Source: Cyrtodaria siliqua (Eukaryota; Mollusca; Bivalvia; Adapedonta; Hiatellidae). From it: 64,000 nucleotides of DNA. Made by a program: the position numbers and the translations under genes. The first letter of the stretch is position 1, and each line of letters begins with the position of its first letter. Below are positions 21,455-34,425 of the stretch, piece after piece. Below the pieces are notes generated by a model. The model worked only from the letters and a program-made list of their open reading frames with translations, did not search any database and was not told the DNA's origin. The stretch lies in the NCBI GenBank assembly GCA_037043455.1, contig JAWPHD010010252.1, positions 1 to 64,000 on the forward strand, read 5' to 3'.

Positions 21455-24400
21455 CCCAGGTTATCTCCCATTTCGTGTTCTTTTCAGTATATTTATTTTT
21501 TCCATTGCATGCGTGTAACTATTTTAAAACTGATTACTTAGAACACATGAGTGACAGACACGGTTATCTCCCATTTCGTGTTCTTTTCAGTATATGTATT
21601 TTTTCCATTTCATGCGTGTAACTATTTTAAAACTGATTACGTAGAACACATGACTACTTAGACACGGTTATCTCCTATTTCGTGTTCTTTTCAGTATATG
21701 TATTTTTCCCATTTCATGCGTGTAACTGTTTTATAACTGATTACTTAGAGAACATAAGTGGCAGACACGGTTATCTCCCAGTTCATGTTCTTTTCAGTAT
21801 ATTTATTTGTTCCATATCATGCGTGTAACTGTTTTAAAACTAATTACTTCGAACACATGAGTAGCAGACACGGTTATCTCCCATTTCGTGTTCTTTTCAG
21901 TAATGTATTTTTTCTATTTCATGCGTGTATTTGTTTTAAAACTTATTGCTTAGAACACATGAGTGACAGACACGGTTATCTCCCATTTCGTTTTCTTTTC
22001 AGTATCTATGTTTTTTCTATTTCATGCGTGTAACTGTTTTTAAAACTGATTGCTTAGAACATTGAGTGGCAGACACGGTTATCTCCCATTTCTTGTTCTT
22101 TTGAGTAAATGTATTTTTTCCATTTAATGCGTGTAACTGTTTATAAAACTGATTGCTTTGAACATTCAGTGGCAGACACGGTTATCTCCCATTTCGTGTT
22201 CTTTTCAGTATATGTATTTTTTCACTTTCATGCGTGTAACTGTTTTAAAACTGATTACTTAGAACACTTCAATGACAGACACGGTTATCTCCCAGTTCGT
22301 GTTCTTTTCAGCATATTTATTTTTTCCATATCATGCGTGTCACTGTTTTAAAACTAATTACTTCGAACACATGAGTGGCAGACACGGTTATCTCCCATTT
22401 CGTGTTCTTTTCAGTATATGTATTTTTTCCATTTCATGCGTGTAACTGTTTTAAAACTGATTACTTAGAACACATGAGTGGCAGACACGGTTATCTTCCA
22501 TTTCGTGTTCTTTTCAGTATATTTATTTTTTCCATTTGATGCGTGTAACTATTTTAAAACGGATTACTTAGAACACATGGGTGACAGACACGGTTATCTC
22601 CCATTTCGTGTTATTTTCAGTATATTTATTTTTTCACTTTCATGCGTGTAACTGTTTTAAAACTGATTACTTAGAACACATCAATGACAGACACGGTTAT
22701 CTCCCATTTCGTGTTCTTTTCAGTGTATGTATATTTCCATTTAATACGTGTAACTTTTTTAAAACTGATTACTCAGAGGACATGAGTGACAGACACGGTT
22801 ATCTCCCATTTCGTGTTCTTTTCAGTATATGTATTTCTTTCCATTTATGCGTGTAACTGTTTTAAAACTGATTACTTAGAACACATGAATGACAGACACG
22901 GTTATCTCCCATTTCGTGTTCTTGTCAGTATATGTATCTTTCCATTTATTGCGTGTTACTGTTTTAAAACTGATAGCTCAGATAACATGAGTGTCAGACA
23001 CGGTTATTTTCTATTTCGTGTTCATTTCAGTATATGTATTTTTTCCATATCATTCGTGTAACTGCTTTAAAACCGATTACTTAGAACACATGAGTGACAG
23101 ACACGGTTATCTCCCATTTCGTGTTATTTTCAGTTGATGTATTTTTTCCATTTCATGCGTGTTACTATTTTAAAACTGATTACTTAGAACACATGAGTGA
23201 CAGACACGGTTATCTCCCATTTCGTGTTATTTTCAGTTTATGTATTTTTTTCATTTCATGCGTGTTACTATTTTAAAACTGATTACTTAGAACACATGAG
23301 TGACAGACACGGTTGTCTCCCATTTCGTGTTCTTTTCAGTACATTTATTTTTTCCATTTCATGCGTGTAATGTTTTAAAACTGATTACTTGGAACACATC
23401 AATAACAGACACGGTTATCCCCAATTTCGTGTTCTTTTGTGTATCTGTATTTAGTCCATTTCATGCGTGTTATTGTTTTAAACCTGATTGCTTAGAACAC
23501 ATGAGTGACAGACACGGTTATCTCCCATTTCGTGTTCATCTCAGTATATGTGTTTTTTCAATTAAATGGGTGTAACTGTTTTAAAACTGATTGCTTAGAA
23601 CTCATGAGTGACAGACACGGTTATCTCCCATTTCGTGTTCTTGTCAGTATACGTATTTTTTCCAATTCATGCGTGTAACTGTTTTAAAACTGATTGTTTA
23701 GAACACATGAGTGGCAGACACGGTTATCTCCCATTTCGTTTTTTTTCCCCAGCATATTTTTTTTTTCCATTTCATGCGTGTAACTGGTTTACATCTGATT
23801 ACTTAGAACACATGAGTGGCAGACACGGTTATCTCCCATTTCGTGTTCTTTTCAGTATATGTATTTTTTCCATTTAATGCGTATAATTGTTTTAAAACTG
23901 ATTACTTAGAACACATGATTACTTAGACACGGGTATCTCCTATTTCGTGTTCTTTTCAGTATATGTATTTTTTCCAATTCATGCGTGTAACTGTTTTAAA
24001 ACTGATTGTTTAGAACACATGAGTGGCAGACACGGTTATCTCCCATTTCGTTTTTTTTGCCCAGCATATATATTTTTTTCCATTTCATGCGTGTAACTGG
24101 TTTACATCTGATTACTTAGAACACATGAGTGGCAGACACGGTTATCTCCCATTTCGTGTTCTTTTCAGTACATTTATTTTTTCCATTTCATGCGTGTAAT
24201 GTTTTAAAACTGATTACTTGGAACACATCAATAACAGACACGGTTATCCCCAATTTCGTGTTCTTTTGTGTATCTGTATTTAGTCCATTTCATGCGTGTT
24301 ATTGTTTTAAACCTGATTGCTTAGAACACATGAGTGACAGACACGGTTATCTCCCATTTCGTGTTCATCTCAGTATATGTGTTTTTTCAATTAAATGGGT

Positions 24401-26345
24401 GTAACTGTTTTAAAACTGATTGCTTAGAACACATGAGTGACAGACACGGTTATCTCCCATTTCGTGTTCTTGTCAGTATACGTATTTTTTCCAATTCATG
24501 CGTGTAACTGTTTTAAAACTGATTGTTTAGAACACATGAGTGGCAGACACGGTTATCTCCCATTTCGTTTTTTTTCCCCAGCATATTTTTTTTTTCCATT
24601 TCATGCGTGTAACTGGTTTACATCTGATTACTTAGAACACATGAGTGGCAGACACGGTTATCTCCCATTTCGTGTTCTTTTCAGTATATGTATTTTTTCC
24701 ATTTAATGCGTATAATTGTTTTAAAACTGATTACTTAGAACACATGATTACTTAGACACGGGTATCTCCTATTTCGTGTTCTTTTCAGTATATGTATTTT
24801 TTCCAATTCATGCGTGTAACTGTTTTAAAACTGATTGTTTAGAACACATGAGTGGCAGACACGGTTATCTCCCATTTCGTTTTTTTTGCCCAGCATATAT
24901 ATTTTTTTCCATTTCATGCGTGTAACTGGTTTACATCTGATTACTTAGAACACATGAGTGGCAGACACGGTTATCTCCCATTTCGTGTTCTTTTCAGTAT
25001 ATGTATTTTTTCCATTTAATGCGTATAATTGTTTTAAAACTGATTACTTAGAACACATGATTACTTAGACACGGGTATCACCTATTTCGTGTTCTTTTCA
25101 GTATACGTATTTTTTCCATTTCATACGTGTAACTGTTTTGCGTGTAACTGTTTTTAAACTGATTGTTTAGAACACATGAGTGGCAGACACGGTTATCTCC
25201 CATTTCTTTTTTTTCCCCCAGCATATTTTTTTTTTCCATTTCATGCGTGTAACTGGTTTACATCTGATTACTTAGAACACATGAGTGACAGTTAAAACTG
25301 ATTGTTTAGAACACATGAGTGGCAGACACGGTTATCTCCTATTTCGTTTTTTTTCCCCAGCATATATTTTTTTCCATTTCATGCGTGTAACTGGTTTACA
25401 TCTGATTACTTAGAACACATGAGTGACAGACACGGTTATCTCCCATTTCGTGTTCTTTTCAGTATATGTATTTTTTCCATTTAATGCGTATAATTGTTTT
25501 AAAACTGATTACTTAGAACACATGATTACTTAGACACGGGTATCTCCTATTTCGTGTTCTTTTCAGTATATGTATTTTTTCCATTTCATACGTGTAACTG
25601 TTTTAAAACTGATTACTTAGAACACATGAGTGGCAGACACGGTCATCTCCCATTTCTTGTTCGTTTCAGTATATGTATTTTTTCCATTTGATGCGTGTAA
25701 CTGGTTTACATCTGATTATTTAGAAAACATGAGTGACAGACACGGTTATCTCCCATTTCGTGTTCTTTTCAGTATATGTATTTTTCCATTTCATGCGTGT
25801 AACTGTTTTAAAACTGATTACTTAGAACACATGAATGGCAGACACGGTTATCTCCCATTTCGTGTTCTTTTCAGTATATGTATTTTTTTCCATTTCAGGC
25901 GTGTTACTGTTTTAAAACTGATTGCTTGAAACACATGAGTGGCAGACACGGTTATCTCCCATTTCTTGTCAGTATATGTATTTTTTCTATTTCATGCGTG
26001 TAACTGTTTTAAAACTGATTGCTTAGAACACATGAATGGCAGACACGGTTATCTCCCATTTCGTGTTCTTTTCAGTATATGTATTTTTTTCCATTTCATG
26101 CGTGTAACTGTTTTAAAACTGATTGCTTAGAACACATGAATGGCAGACACGGTTATCTCCCATTTCGTGTTCTTTTCAGTATATGTATTTTTTTTCCATT
26201 TCATGCGTGTTACTGTTTTAAAACTGATTGCTTGGAACACATGAGTGGCAGACACGGTTATCTTTTCAGTATATGTATTTTTTTCCATTTCATGCGTGTA
26301 ACTGTTTTAAAACTGATTGCTTAGAACACATGAGTGACAGACACA
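21455..26345 (+). repeat. 103-bp satellite array, ~47 units
   Basis: Head-to-tail units of about 103 bases: gacacggttatctcccattt, cgtgttcttttcagtatatg, tattttttccatttcatgcg, tgtaactgttttaaaactga, ttacttagaacacatgagtg, gca. A block of about 829 bases (eight units) near 23335 is repeated almost exactly starting near 24164, and parts of it recur once more, so the middle was amplified recently; flanking units are more diverged. Because 103 is not a multiple of three, the many open frames of 60-101 codons only translate the unit and are not genes. It starts about 70 bases after the CAP gene B stop codon. The last unit breaks off at 26345. Confidence 0.95.
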
Positions 26346-26955
26346 TTAAGGATCGAATTAATTAACAGTATCATTCAAGTTTACGGAGATGTGTGTATAT
26401 CATTCATAAAATAAAGCTTTTTATCAGATTCCAATGTCTTTTTCAAAAAGAGAAATAAAAAACAAAACCTCCAAAAGCTATTGAAAGAAGTGTTAACGGT
26501 AAATTTACATGTTTATACATAAAAAGTAAAATCTACAGTATATGCCGTATATATCCACCTATAACACCGATTGAACTCGGGCTATGTCTATACTATTTAC
26601 GAACAACAATACACGCAATAGTAAAACCGGACAGCATGTTAACAAATACGCTATAGTTGTACTGGTCATTAAGCTTTTATGCAATCAAGTGTGTATTGTG
26701 CAGTAAAAGTTTTTACAGCGAATTATGTACCTATATATTATTTTGTAGAGTTTAAAAGGATCAAAATGTAAAAACAAACAAACACATGTATGTTGTATAT
26801 TTATATATGAATCACAATGTGCTGTTGAAACAAGGTATATACAGTGAGAGATCAAATAAATGTTGTTTAAATGTTTTATATTATACACATTAATATATCG
26901 CATTACAATATATTCCGCATAACATACATACTTGTCATACTGCAAAGAAAATTCT
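26346..26955. other. AT-rich spacer after the satellite
   Basis: I see no exon, RNA gene or clear repeat. Confidence 0.4.
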
Positions 26956-26959
26956 CAAG

Positions 26960-27900
26960 ATTTCATTGGTCAATGCGCCGTAGACATGAGCCCATGTCTA
27001 CGTCTCGCGACGTGAACATGGGACGAAAACCCCTTAGGTACCCCATTACTCGAATAGGCAAAAACAAAATGGCGACGATAACGTTGCCGATTCGTTTTGG
27101 AAATAGTCTCGATCATCCAGACCTCTCGCGAGACTTCTCTCAAAGAAGTCTATACGATGATCTGGAGTAAAGCTTCTTTAAAATTTGTGACATCAAAACG
27201 AGGTGTGGACAAAAAAAAATCACCGGCCTCTGATTGGTCAACTTCATTTTGTTATGAGAATCTATGGGAATCACCCCCTACGTCACGACGGCGTCAAAAA
27301 TTACGTGACGTTACGCGCAATGTTGTGTAATAAAAGTACCCAAAACAAAGTCAGCGGATCACGATTAATGCTAAAAATTAAGTTTTAAACTTCATTTTGT
27401 AAGATTATATTATGTTTTCAGAGAAACTACAATGAAACGAAGTTTATTGTAAATGTAATAAGGACGTACACACATCCCATTAGAACTAATGTTGCGCGTA
27501 ATAGAACGTGTACTTTGATGTTGCAGTCAAAAATGATGTCACGGCGCATTTAGTTTTGACGTTTGGCGCCGTCTATCGGTCAAACATTTTAATGAACCAC
27601 GAGTCCAGATGCTCGCTAGCGCTCGCAGTCAGCTTGAGTGTGTCTGGATGATAGAGACTATTTTGGAAACCGCCGATTGTTTCCTTCCTATCGTTTTTTT
27701 GCGCTTTCCACTGTGTGTAAAAGTCTGAAATAATCGTAAGTGTATTTTTTTTGGCAATTTTACAGAAAATAAAACATTACCATAGTGACAAAATACATTT
27801 ATTTTAGTAAAAAATCCGCCAAATTTAAGACGTCAGAGCGATGACGTCACGAAAGTAAACAACGTCTAGTAAGAGGCACGTTACGGGGAAATTGGCGCAA
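26960..27900. mobile_element. Possible TIR element in a CpG- and CRE-rich segment
   Basis: 27102-27120 (aaatagtctcgatcatccag) pairs with 27640-27660 (ctggatgatagagactattt), giving inverted ends about 560 bases apart. The segment is richer in CpG than its surroundings and carries a CRE palindrome (tgacgtca) at 27842-27849. It might instead be a promoter region, but no first exon can be shown. Confidence 0.4.
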
Positions 27901-27982
27901 TAAAAATGAAATCGTGTTTGTGGCTGTTTTTTCTTCTTAAATAAATGGTTACAACTTTAAAGTATGACAAGTTCGTTATTAG

Positions 27983-28112
27983 GATTCTTGACAGGGAACA
28001 TGGGCTCACATTCCCTGTGGAAATATATATTCACCCTCGCCTAACGGCTCGGGTGAATATAATTTCCAGACAGGGAATGTGAGCCCATGTCCCCTGTCAA
28101 GAATCCTAATAA
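27983..28112. repeat. Palindrome, ~55-base arms
   Basis: Arms aggattcttgacagggaaca / tgtcccctgtcaagaatcct and, further in, gctcacattccctg / cagggaatgtgagc. The apex is ccctcgcctaacggctcggg at about 28034-28053. Confidence 0.9.
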
Positions 28113-28114
28113 CT

Positions 28115-29335
28115 AATAGAGTTATTGTTAACCAAGCGCATTATTTCATTATCGTCATACAACGACTGTATCATACACAGATCCAGGGCTTCCATTAATA
28201 CGATACTGGGAACACATTACAGAGGTACAATAAAATGGTGATGCAAAGCATCAGTTCGTCGGTAGGAATGTAACACATAATATTCTGAATAAATAATCGA
28301 TCATAGTTTGTACAACGGCGACTTTCAGAAATAGCCTGTAAGACAAATGTAATTAATTGTGAAAATCCAATAAGGTCCTTTTCATGCACGGTATTTTGTT
28401 TAGATAGCTATAGGGCTCGTATATACTATCTATCTTTACCTATCAAGTCTATACTGCTGAGTGTATTCTAAAAGCAGTAGCTGGTTCCTGAACTTTACGG
28501 CGCCAAGGAGTTTCCCGCCAAAATGATTTGTTCCCGAGCTCACTGTTTCACTCGTTTAATACACGGCGCCCACACCAATTTAGTAATGCAACTTTGCATA
28601 AATTATATGTATTTTTTCTTATATGTATGCATTTATTGCACTATTAATTATAAATATATACAGATCTACATATGTTTCTATATAATAACGTGTCGTATAT
28701 TTACATAAAATATGTATAATGTTAAATGCCAATAAAACGCGGGAAATGCACGTTCCGTTAAATTCAGGGAGATCACTCACCGTGTTTCAAACATCAAGTT
28801 CAGGGTAATTCAGAAGCCGAAGGCAGCTGATCCTTATATGGGTTTTGAATCTGTCTATGGTTAACAGACTGTGACTCATGTAGTTGGCGATACGCATGCT
28901 TTACAACTTGAATTTCTAAGAGAACTCGTCCAAAAAACGTGAATGGTATACAGTTACATATTTTGGAACATTCAAATGTTACCGTTTCGCCTGTGGATTA
29001 GACATTTTCGTAGATCAGTCTACTCAGTGTAGAATGCGGCAATGCTTCCGGGATCTTTATGTGACAGGAATGTTTACGGAGCAAAATGAATTCGTAAGTG
29101 CGTAAGTGCAACTGAATGAAATCGCAAGTATTGGAATGGAATAAGTGCAACTCTTTAAAAGTATTTTCATGGATGAAGATCCATGAAATTTATTGAATCC
29201 ATGAATATATAACGACAAAGTTTAGCTTTTTATTTATAATGTCAAAAAGAAGGGAAATCAGCCTGTCCACGCTGTCACTTAAAATGAATTTAGATTTTTG
29301 ATTAATTGCACTTGAATGATTATATCAGAAAATTG
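28115..29335. other. Gene-poor stretch
   Basis: I see no supported exon. Short open frames at 28195-28389 (minus) and 28523-28708 (plus) lack recognisable features. Confidence 0.4.
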
Positions 29336-29339
29336 AATT

Positions 29340-29366
29340 CTGATGAAGGCTGTCAAGCCGAAACGT
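29340..29366 (+). ncRNA. Hammerhead-ribozyme-like core motif
   Basis: CTGATGA at 29340-29346, a four-pair stem GGCT/AGCC closed by GTCA, then GAAA at 29360-29363 followed by CGTT. This matches the conserved hammerhead core (CUGAUGA, stem II, GAAA). Hammerhead motifs are known in Penelope-like retroelements of animals. Stem III is imperfect, and I cannot find a paired stem I. Most likely a dead relic of such an element's terminal repeat. Confidence 0.35.
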
Positions 29367-29946
29367 TAAAAAGTCTGTGTTGTTATTTTTTTTTTAACTA
29401 TCATTAAGGATTATATCAATAAGACCTTGGCCAAGTTTCACAGTGAACACTATTGACGCATCCATTGTGTAATTATTGCTTTTGATAAAAACAGCAACTC
29501 TTATTTCAGCTTGATAACTATCAGATTTTCATTAATTATAGAAACAATTGTTAGCATTCCTATCAGTTCACAGGACCACAGTCATGTTTATTTACTTATC
29601 GGCAGCTTTTTTGTGCTTGCGTAAAACGACACACAACATACCCACTGCACACACACAACTTTTACCCAAAGAATACATTCCTGCACATACAGTTTAATCT
29701 AATATAAACTATATCAGGATATTGTTAAAAATAGTATTTCAATAGTACAATCTCATTAAAGTAATGGAGCGAATATTTTGGATCTGATTTTGAGATTGTC
29801 AATAGTACTGCACAAAATAAAATTGTTCCCATTAATTACTTCTACTTCCACACAAATATATTCGCCGGCTTCCCTGCCGGTGAATAATACTACTGAGTTA
29901 TACGTAGTAACATTGCTTGAGTTCCACAGAAATATTACCTAAAAGC

Positions 29947-29947
29947 A

Positions 29948-29999
<52 letters not shown>

Positions 30000-30131
30000 A
30001 TCAATCAATCAATCATGAATGAATGAATCAACGAATCAATCCGTCAATAAATAAATGTTAAAAAAAGATATATTATTCGTTCGTTTGTTCGTTCGTACGT
30101 TCGTTCGATCGTTCATTCATTCATTCATTCA
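29947..30131. repeat. Tetranucleotide microsatellites (TCAA)n and (GTTC/ATTC)n
   Basis: About 12 pure TCAA units, followed by imperfect tcaa and tgaa units up to about 30040. A second block at 30078-30131 has gttc and then attc units. The second block is partly the complement of the first, so this could fold. Confidence 0.95.
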
Positions 30132-30287
30132 CTCACAAAATACATGTTTAATTTGATAACATGTTTAATTTGATAACAAACCACAGCTAGTCTTAACATC
30201 GTTTTCTTTTTTACAGGCTGCATATGTCAACATGCTATTAAATGCAGCATGACAGTAACTAAGGCAACAGTCTCCATTATCAATAGA

Positions 30288-30655
30288 GGATCTTACATGA
30301 GTACTCATTCATTATTGAATTTATTGAACGAGTTGGCAAAATGATATAATGCGAGGCTCTTGCCGAGCATTATATCATTTTTGCTAACGAGTTTAATAAA
30401 TTCAATAATAAATGAGAATGAATGTTCGTTCTATTTATCACATAACTCACATATCGACTTTATTGCATTTTGTCTGTTGCTTTAATACGCGAAACCAACA
30501 TAAACCGTGGGAATTGGATAAGAGTCAATATCGATTTGTTCTGACAGCGCATACTAGGCTTATTTGCATACTTCTATTACTAGTGGTATATCGAAAATAT
30601 AGAATGGTGTTATTCCACTCCCACACCGTAAGTTATGTGATAAAAAGTGTAAATT
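30288..30655. mobile_element. Hairpin MITE, family M (best copy)
   Basis: It begins aggatcttacatgagtac. Arms: cattcattattgaatttatt / aataaattcaataataaatg, then gttggcaaaatgatataatg / cattatatcatttttgctaa. Apex gcgaggctcttgccgagc at 30351-30368. After the hairpin it continues with ctatttatcacataactcac and ends near ccacaccgtaagttatgtga. An open frame of 82 codons starting in the right arm has no other support. Confidence 0.85.
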
Positions 30656-30780
30656 GTTAACAAAGTCTTCAAAACATGTCATAATACATGAATAACTTTG
30701 ATTCGGCATTATAATAAACATATTTAAACATACTGTACAATAGGATCATTACTATAGTAACTTGTTCTGGAAATTTGTAT

Positions 30781-31175
30781 CAGGCCTAAATTAAAATATT
30801 GTTTGTTTGCCCTTTACCTACCTAGCAAAAAATCACTGGGTAGGTAGGTAGGTAAATTATTTTATTCTATTTGATAAAACTATTTCTTGCATGTTTTTTT
30901 TAAAATGATAAATGACATGTATCTAGTATGCAATGTATGTTATGTTTTTGTAATTAATATTTAATGTGTGCTATTACAATACATAACACTGTAAGGTTGA
31001 CTGATTTTACATGTACCAACTGTGTACACGGTTGTATTGCTTGTTGTAATCATCGAAGAAAACAAAAAATAAAAATAAATAATTTTTTTGGAAGCTCAAT
31101 AAAATGTTATGGGTCGGGGCTACACATTCGGGTCGGCAGGTAAAGGGCAAACAAACAATATTTTAATTTAGGCCT
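30781..31175. mobile_element. TIR element with ~43-base inverted ends
   Basis: Left end caggcctaaattaaaatatt, gtttgtttgccctttacct; right end ggtaaagggcaaacaaac, aatattttaatttaggcct. The ends are nearly perfect reverse complements about 395 bases apart. The interior has no coding content. Flanking duplication is not clear. Confidence 0.85.
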
Positions 31176-31186
31176 CAGCTTGAGCA

Positions 31187-31252
31187 GGTAAATGCCACAA
31201 CAGGATCACTCGAGAGGCGGAGCCCCGAGTGCGATCCTGATCTGGCATTTAC
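31187..31252. repeat. Short palindrome
   Basis: Arms ggtaaatgcca / tggcatttacc and aggatcactcg / cgagtgcgatcct, with apex ctcgagaggcggagccccgag. It lies directly beside the TIR element at 30781-31175. Confidence 0.85.
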
Positions 31253-31254
31253 CT

Positions 31255-33470
31255 ACAAAAGGTGATACAAACTTCCAGAACAAATTTATTATAGTATTAC
31301 ATGATCCTTTTATTATACCTCTTTACATATCATTAAAAAGGAATACATTTAACAAAACCCCAAATGAAAACAAAATTGTATTAACTCAAATTGACTGAAA
31401 ACCACCAACAATAAAGACATGACAACATGTACATTACACGCGCATGAAAACATGTGTATTACATTGCGACAATATGACATGTGTTTATTACTCATCCGAT
31501 TCTGGAGAGTTTACCAACTGACCAAATGGTAAATTAATTAGTTAACCCACACTGTTTACAAATGCACAAAAAACAAAGACACATGGATAGGTTTTGGATA
31601 AATACTTTTGTAGTGTAATTTTGCCGTTATTTTGCGGGTCAGTTCCTTTAACACAACTATATGTTGTTGCTGTTAGCAACGTAATACTCTTCACAATGAA
31701 ATTTGAGTTACTGAAAAAGAGCGTTGATAGTCGCAGATACGCATTTTTTTATGGGCTGTGTATTTGCCAGCTTCATATTTATAATTCCACATTAATCAAA
31801 TGACTTTGTTATTGACACATAGGCGTTTTCAGTAAAAGCTAGAATCGCCTTCAATAAATGTCTAGGCCTAGGTAAAAGTTATAAAAAAACTAACCCGCCA
31901 AATTACGGCAACATTACATTATAAACCCGTTAAATCAAAACTCAGTCCAGTTGTTCAGGTCATATAATAATGTATTTGTCCCGATTAAAAGTATATATAT
32001 ATATATTCACGGGTTCTTAAAATGCCCATGATTGACTATGCGTAACATAAATTATGAGTGGTAACTCTTACTTCGACGCTGCAGTTTTGTAGTTAGGACT
32101 GTACAGTATATACCGATTACACCGCATTAAATATATTCCGTACGCATTAAATATATTCCGTATACTACTATACGTTTATGTTATATTCGTATCGTATTCC
32201 TTATATCATAAGTAGATTAAGCGCTATAGCAATACGTGCTACAGGAATAAGTGCTATTGGATTAAACGTGCTTCTGTTTCAAAGCGTCAGGATTACGTGC
32301 TATAGGATTAAGTGCTATAGGATTTATATTTTTTTCAGAAAAAGCTTGTGTTTCAAACGTGCTTAACAATGATTTATTTTTTTAATATATTTAATTACTT
32401 CCTTGTCATCAGGTTGGTTCACTTTTGTGTTATCCGGAATTTACGATGTCGTTAAATAGCCGAGATTGGTAAATAAAAGTTTTATTATATAACTGCTTGA
32501 TGTATGCCTATTGATCACGACAAGGTAGTAAGTTCACTGATCGAGTGACACGCTACTGAGATGGGCACACGACCATAAGTTGAATCTTGTGTCAAGATAA
32601 GTTGGTCTTAATTAAGGTATAGCAACAATGTATTATTATGATGTATAATGCAATATTATAAAAGCACAGTCGTGGTACGATAATAACTTCACGCACTGCG
32701 ATATACACAATATTTACGACTACGTAAGTATGGTATTGTAATGCCATATACAATGTGTTTAACCTGTTATGAATACCAAAATATACATATTAAGTATGAA
32801 ATGAAGCTAGTCTCGGCCAGCTAGACCGTATCATGCATATGTTCTGGATCCATGTAGCATAGCGTAACGAAGAAATCAGAAGCGGGCCGGGTGACCGAGG
32901 CTAGAAATGAAGCAAAATCATTCCGACTTTTTTGACGAAATAAGGTTTGCATCCAAAAGCAATGGATGTACTTTTAGTAGTAATGTAACATTGTTGTCAC
33001 AGCTGTGCTGACAAGTACAAACAAATATATATATACATACATACATGCAAATACAAATGGTAAAACACCAGTACCTGGTTGTAAATACTTACTCCCAGAT
33101 GGTACATTTGAGTTTAAGTAACTGAAATGAGATCTGCCAGGTAAAAGTCACCACAACACATTACAAAATGCAAATGCTATATGGTTGAAACAATAACACG
33201 ATTGTTTAAGTACTGTTTAATACTAGAACAACATTTAAAATGATATAACCGCTACCGTGGCGTAGTATTGCATGATGTGATATTGTGTGTATATATAGTA
33301 TATATATATCTCATACACTTTCAATACAAACAAAAAGTGATTAAGCATTGCAAATCATGAAAGCATGATTCATAAATAGAAGCAAGTAAATAGTAGCCAG
33401 ATACTGCGACGATATAATGCGCTCCACACTTTAGCTATACACTGAACAAAATTCCTAACTACTCACTTTT
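31255..33470. other. Intergenic DNA with small repeats
   Basis: Part of this stretch (31887-32070) is similar, in the same orientation, to 55368-55545 (shared gtgccgattaaaagtata-like core and tatgcgtaa-at-aattatga). A short tandem copy (gcattaaatatattccgta) is at 32123-32163, and tgctataggattaagtgcta-type repeats are at 32215-32330. No exon is seen. Confidence 0.45.
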
Positions 33471-33474
33471 TTTT

Positions 33475-34175
33475 ATCTTATGTGATAAGTATTTTGTTTT
33501 GACCCATAGTTTGTAAAACATTTATTTTTGTTTAAATTGTTACATGTTTAAATTGTTACATCTTTTGAGAGTTACCCTCCCTTTATATGAAAACATGAAA
33601 TGTGCTGATAAAACACATAACATGAGTCAAAGATCGCTTAAAGATATAAACTTCTTAGAATTGGTATGAAAAAATAGAAAAAAATATAAAAATTTGACCC
33701 ATTTATCGCAGATTCTCCGTCTATAAAAAAATGAAATATGGATAATCTTAAATTACCTTCCTTTAAATTGAATATTGTTTGAAATTCAAGTAACTGTAAT
33801 TCAGCGTTATCATTAAATATTTCGAAAATTTCGTTTGTAAACGCATTTGTAGTGGTAATGCTAGTAAAACATGATGTCAAAATAATTTTAACTGGCATAT
33901 TTTAGAATTAGGAACATCGAAACTTACACTTATTCGAAGTAATAAAATAATAAAATCCTATATACCCAGTTGTTTAAGTGTTATAACTTATTTCTAAGAA
34001 AACACATTGACTTAAAAGTTTTAAAATATGTTCATGCAATCAGAGCAGACGATTTACACTCGTTATTTTGCAGTTTAACCGTATCTCTAATCAAGCTCAA
34101 AATACACAAAACAAAGAGAATATTATTGACATATTCTTAGGTAGGTACTTAGCAATTTGGTTTAGTGTATATGAT
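33475..34175. repeat. Inverted long repeat, arm 1
   Basis: About 700 bases similar throughout to the reverse complement of 54410-55080. Examples: cttttgagagttaccctccc, gcagtttaaccgtatctcta and caagctcaaaatacacaaaa. The two arms flank the arrestin gene. An 86-codon minus-strand frame in this arm is broken in the other, so it is not called. Confidence 0.85.
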
Positions 34176-34425
34176 TTTAACAAATGTATGCATGTCATAA
34201 AACAACCCATTTAACTGCTAGGTTTTTAAAACTGCAAAGCGTATAAATATCATTTTACCACAACTGTAGTATAATATAAAATGTATTTTTTTTTAAAAAT
34301 CAACCGAATACATAACCCAATTTCAGAGCATCCTGATCCATAGTAAAAGCGTCAGGATTAAATATCCAGGACTTTCCTAGGGTGTCGTCCATTGATGTTG
34401 ATTTTGTCCACCCTTGCAACCAGCG

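Noticed and set aside
21455..26345. Many plus-strand ORFs of 60-101 codons with recurring RHGYLPFRV and HFHACNCFKTD peptides
   Set aside because: They translate the 103-bp satellite. The unit length is not a multiple of three, so the same DNA appears in shifted frames and no frame persists through the array.
29947..30131. Possible CRISPR-like or regulatory repeat
   Set aside because: Simple tetranucleotide microsatellites without spacers.
33638..33898. 86-codon minus-strand ORF inside the inverted long repeat
   Set aside because: The frame is broken in the second arm at 54687-54860 and no domain is recognisable.
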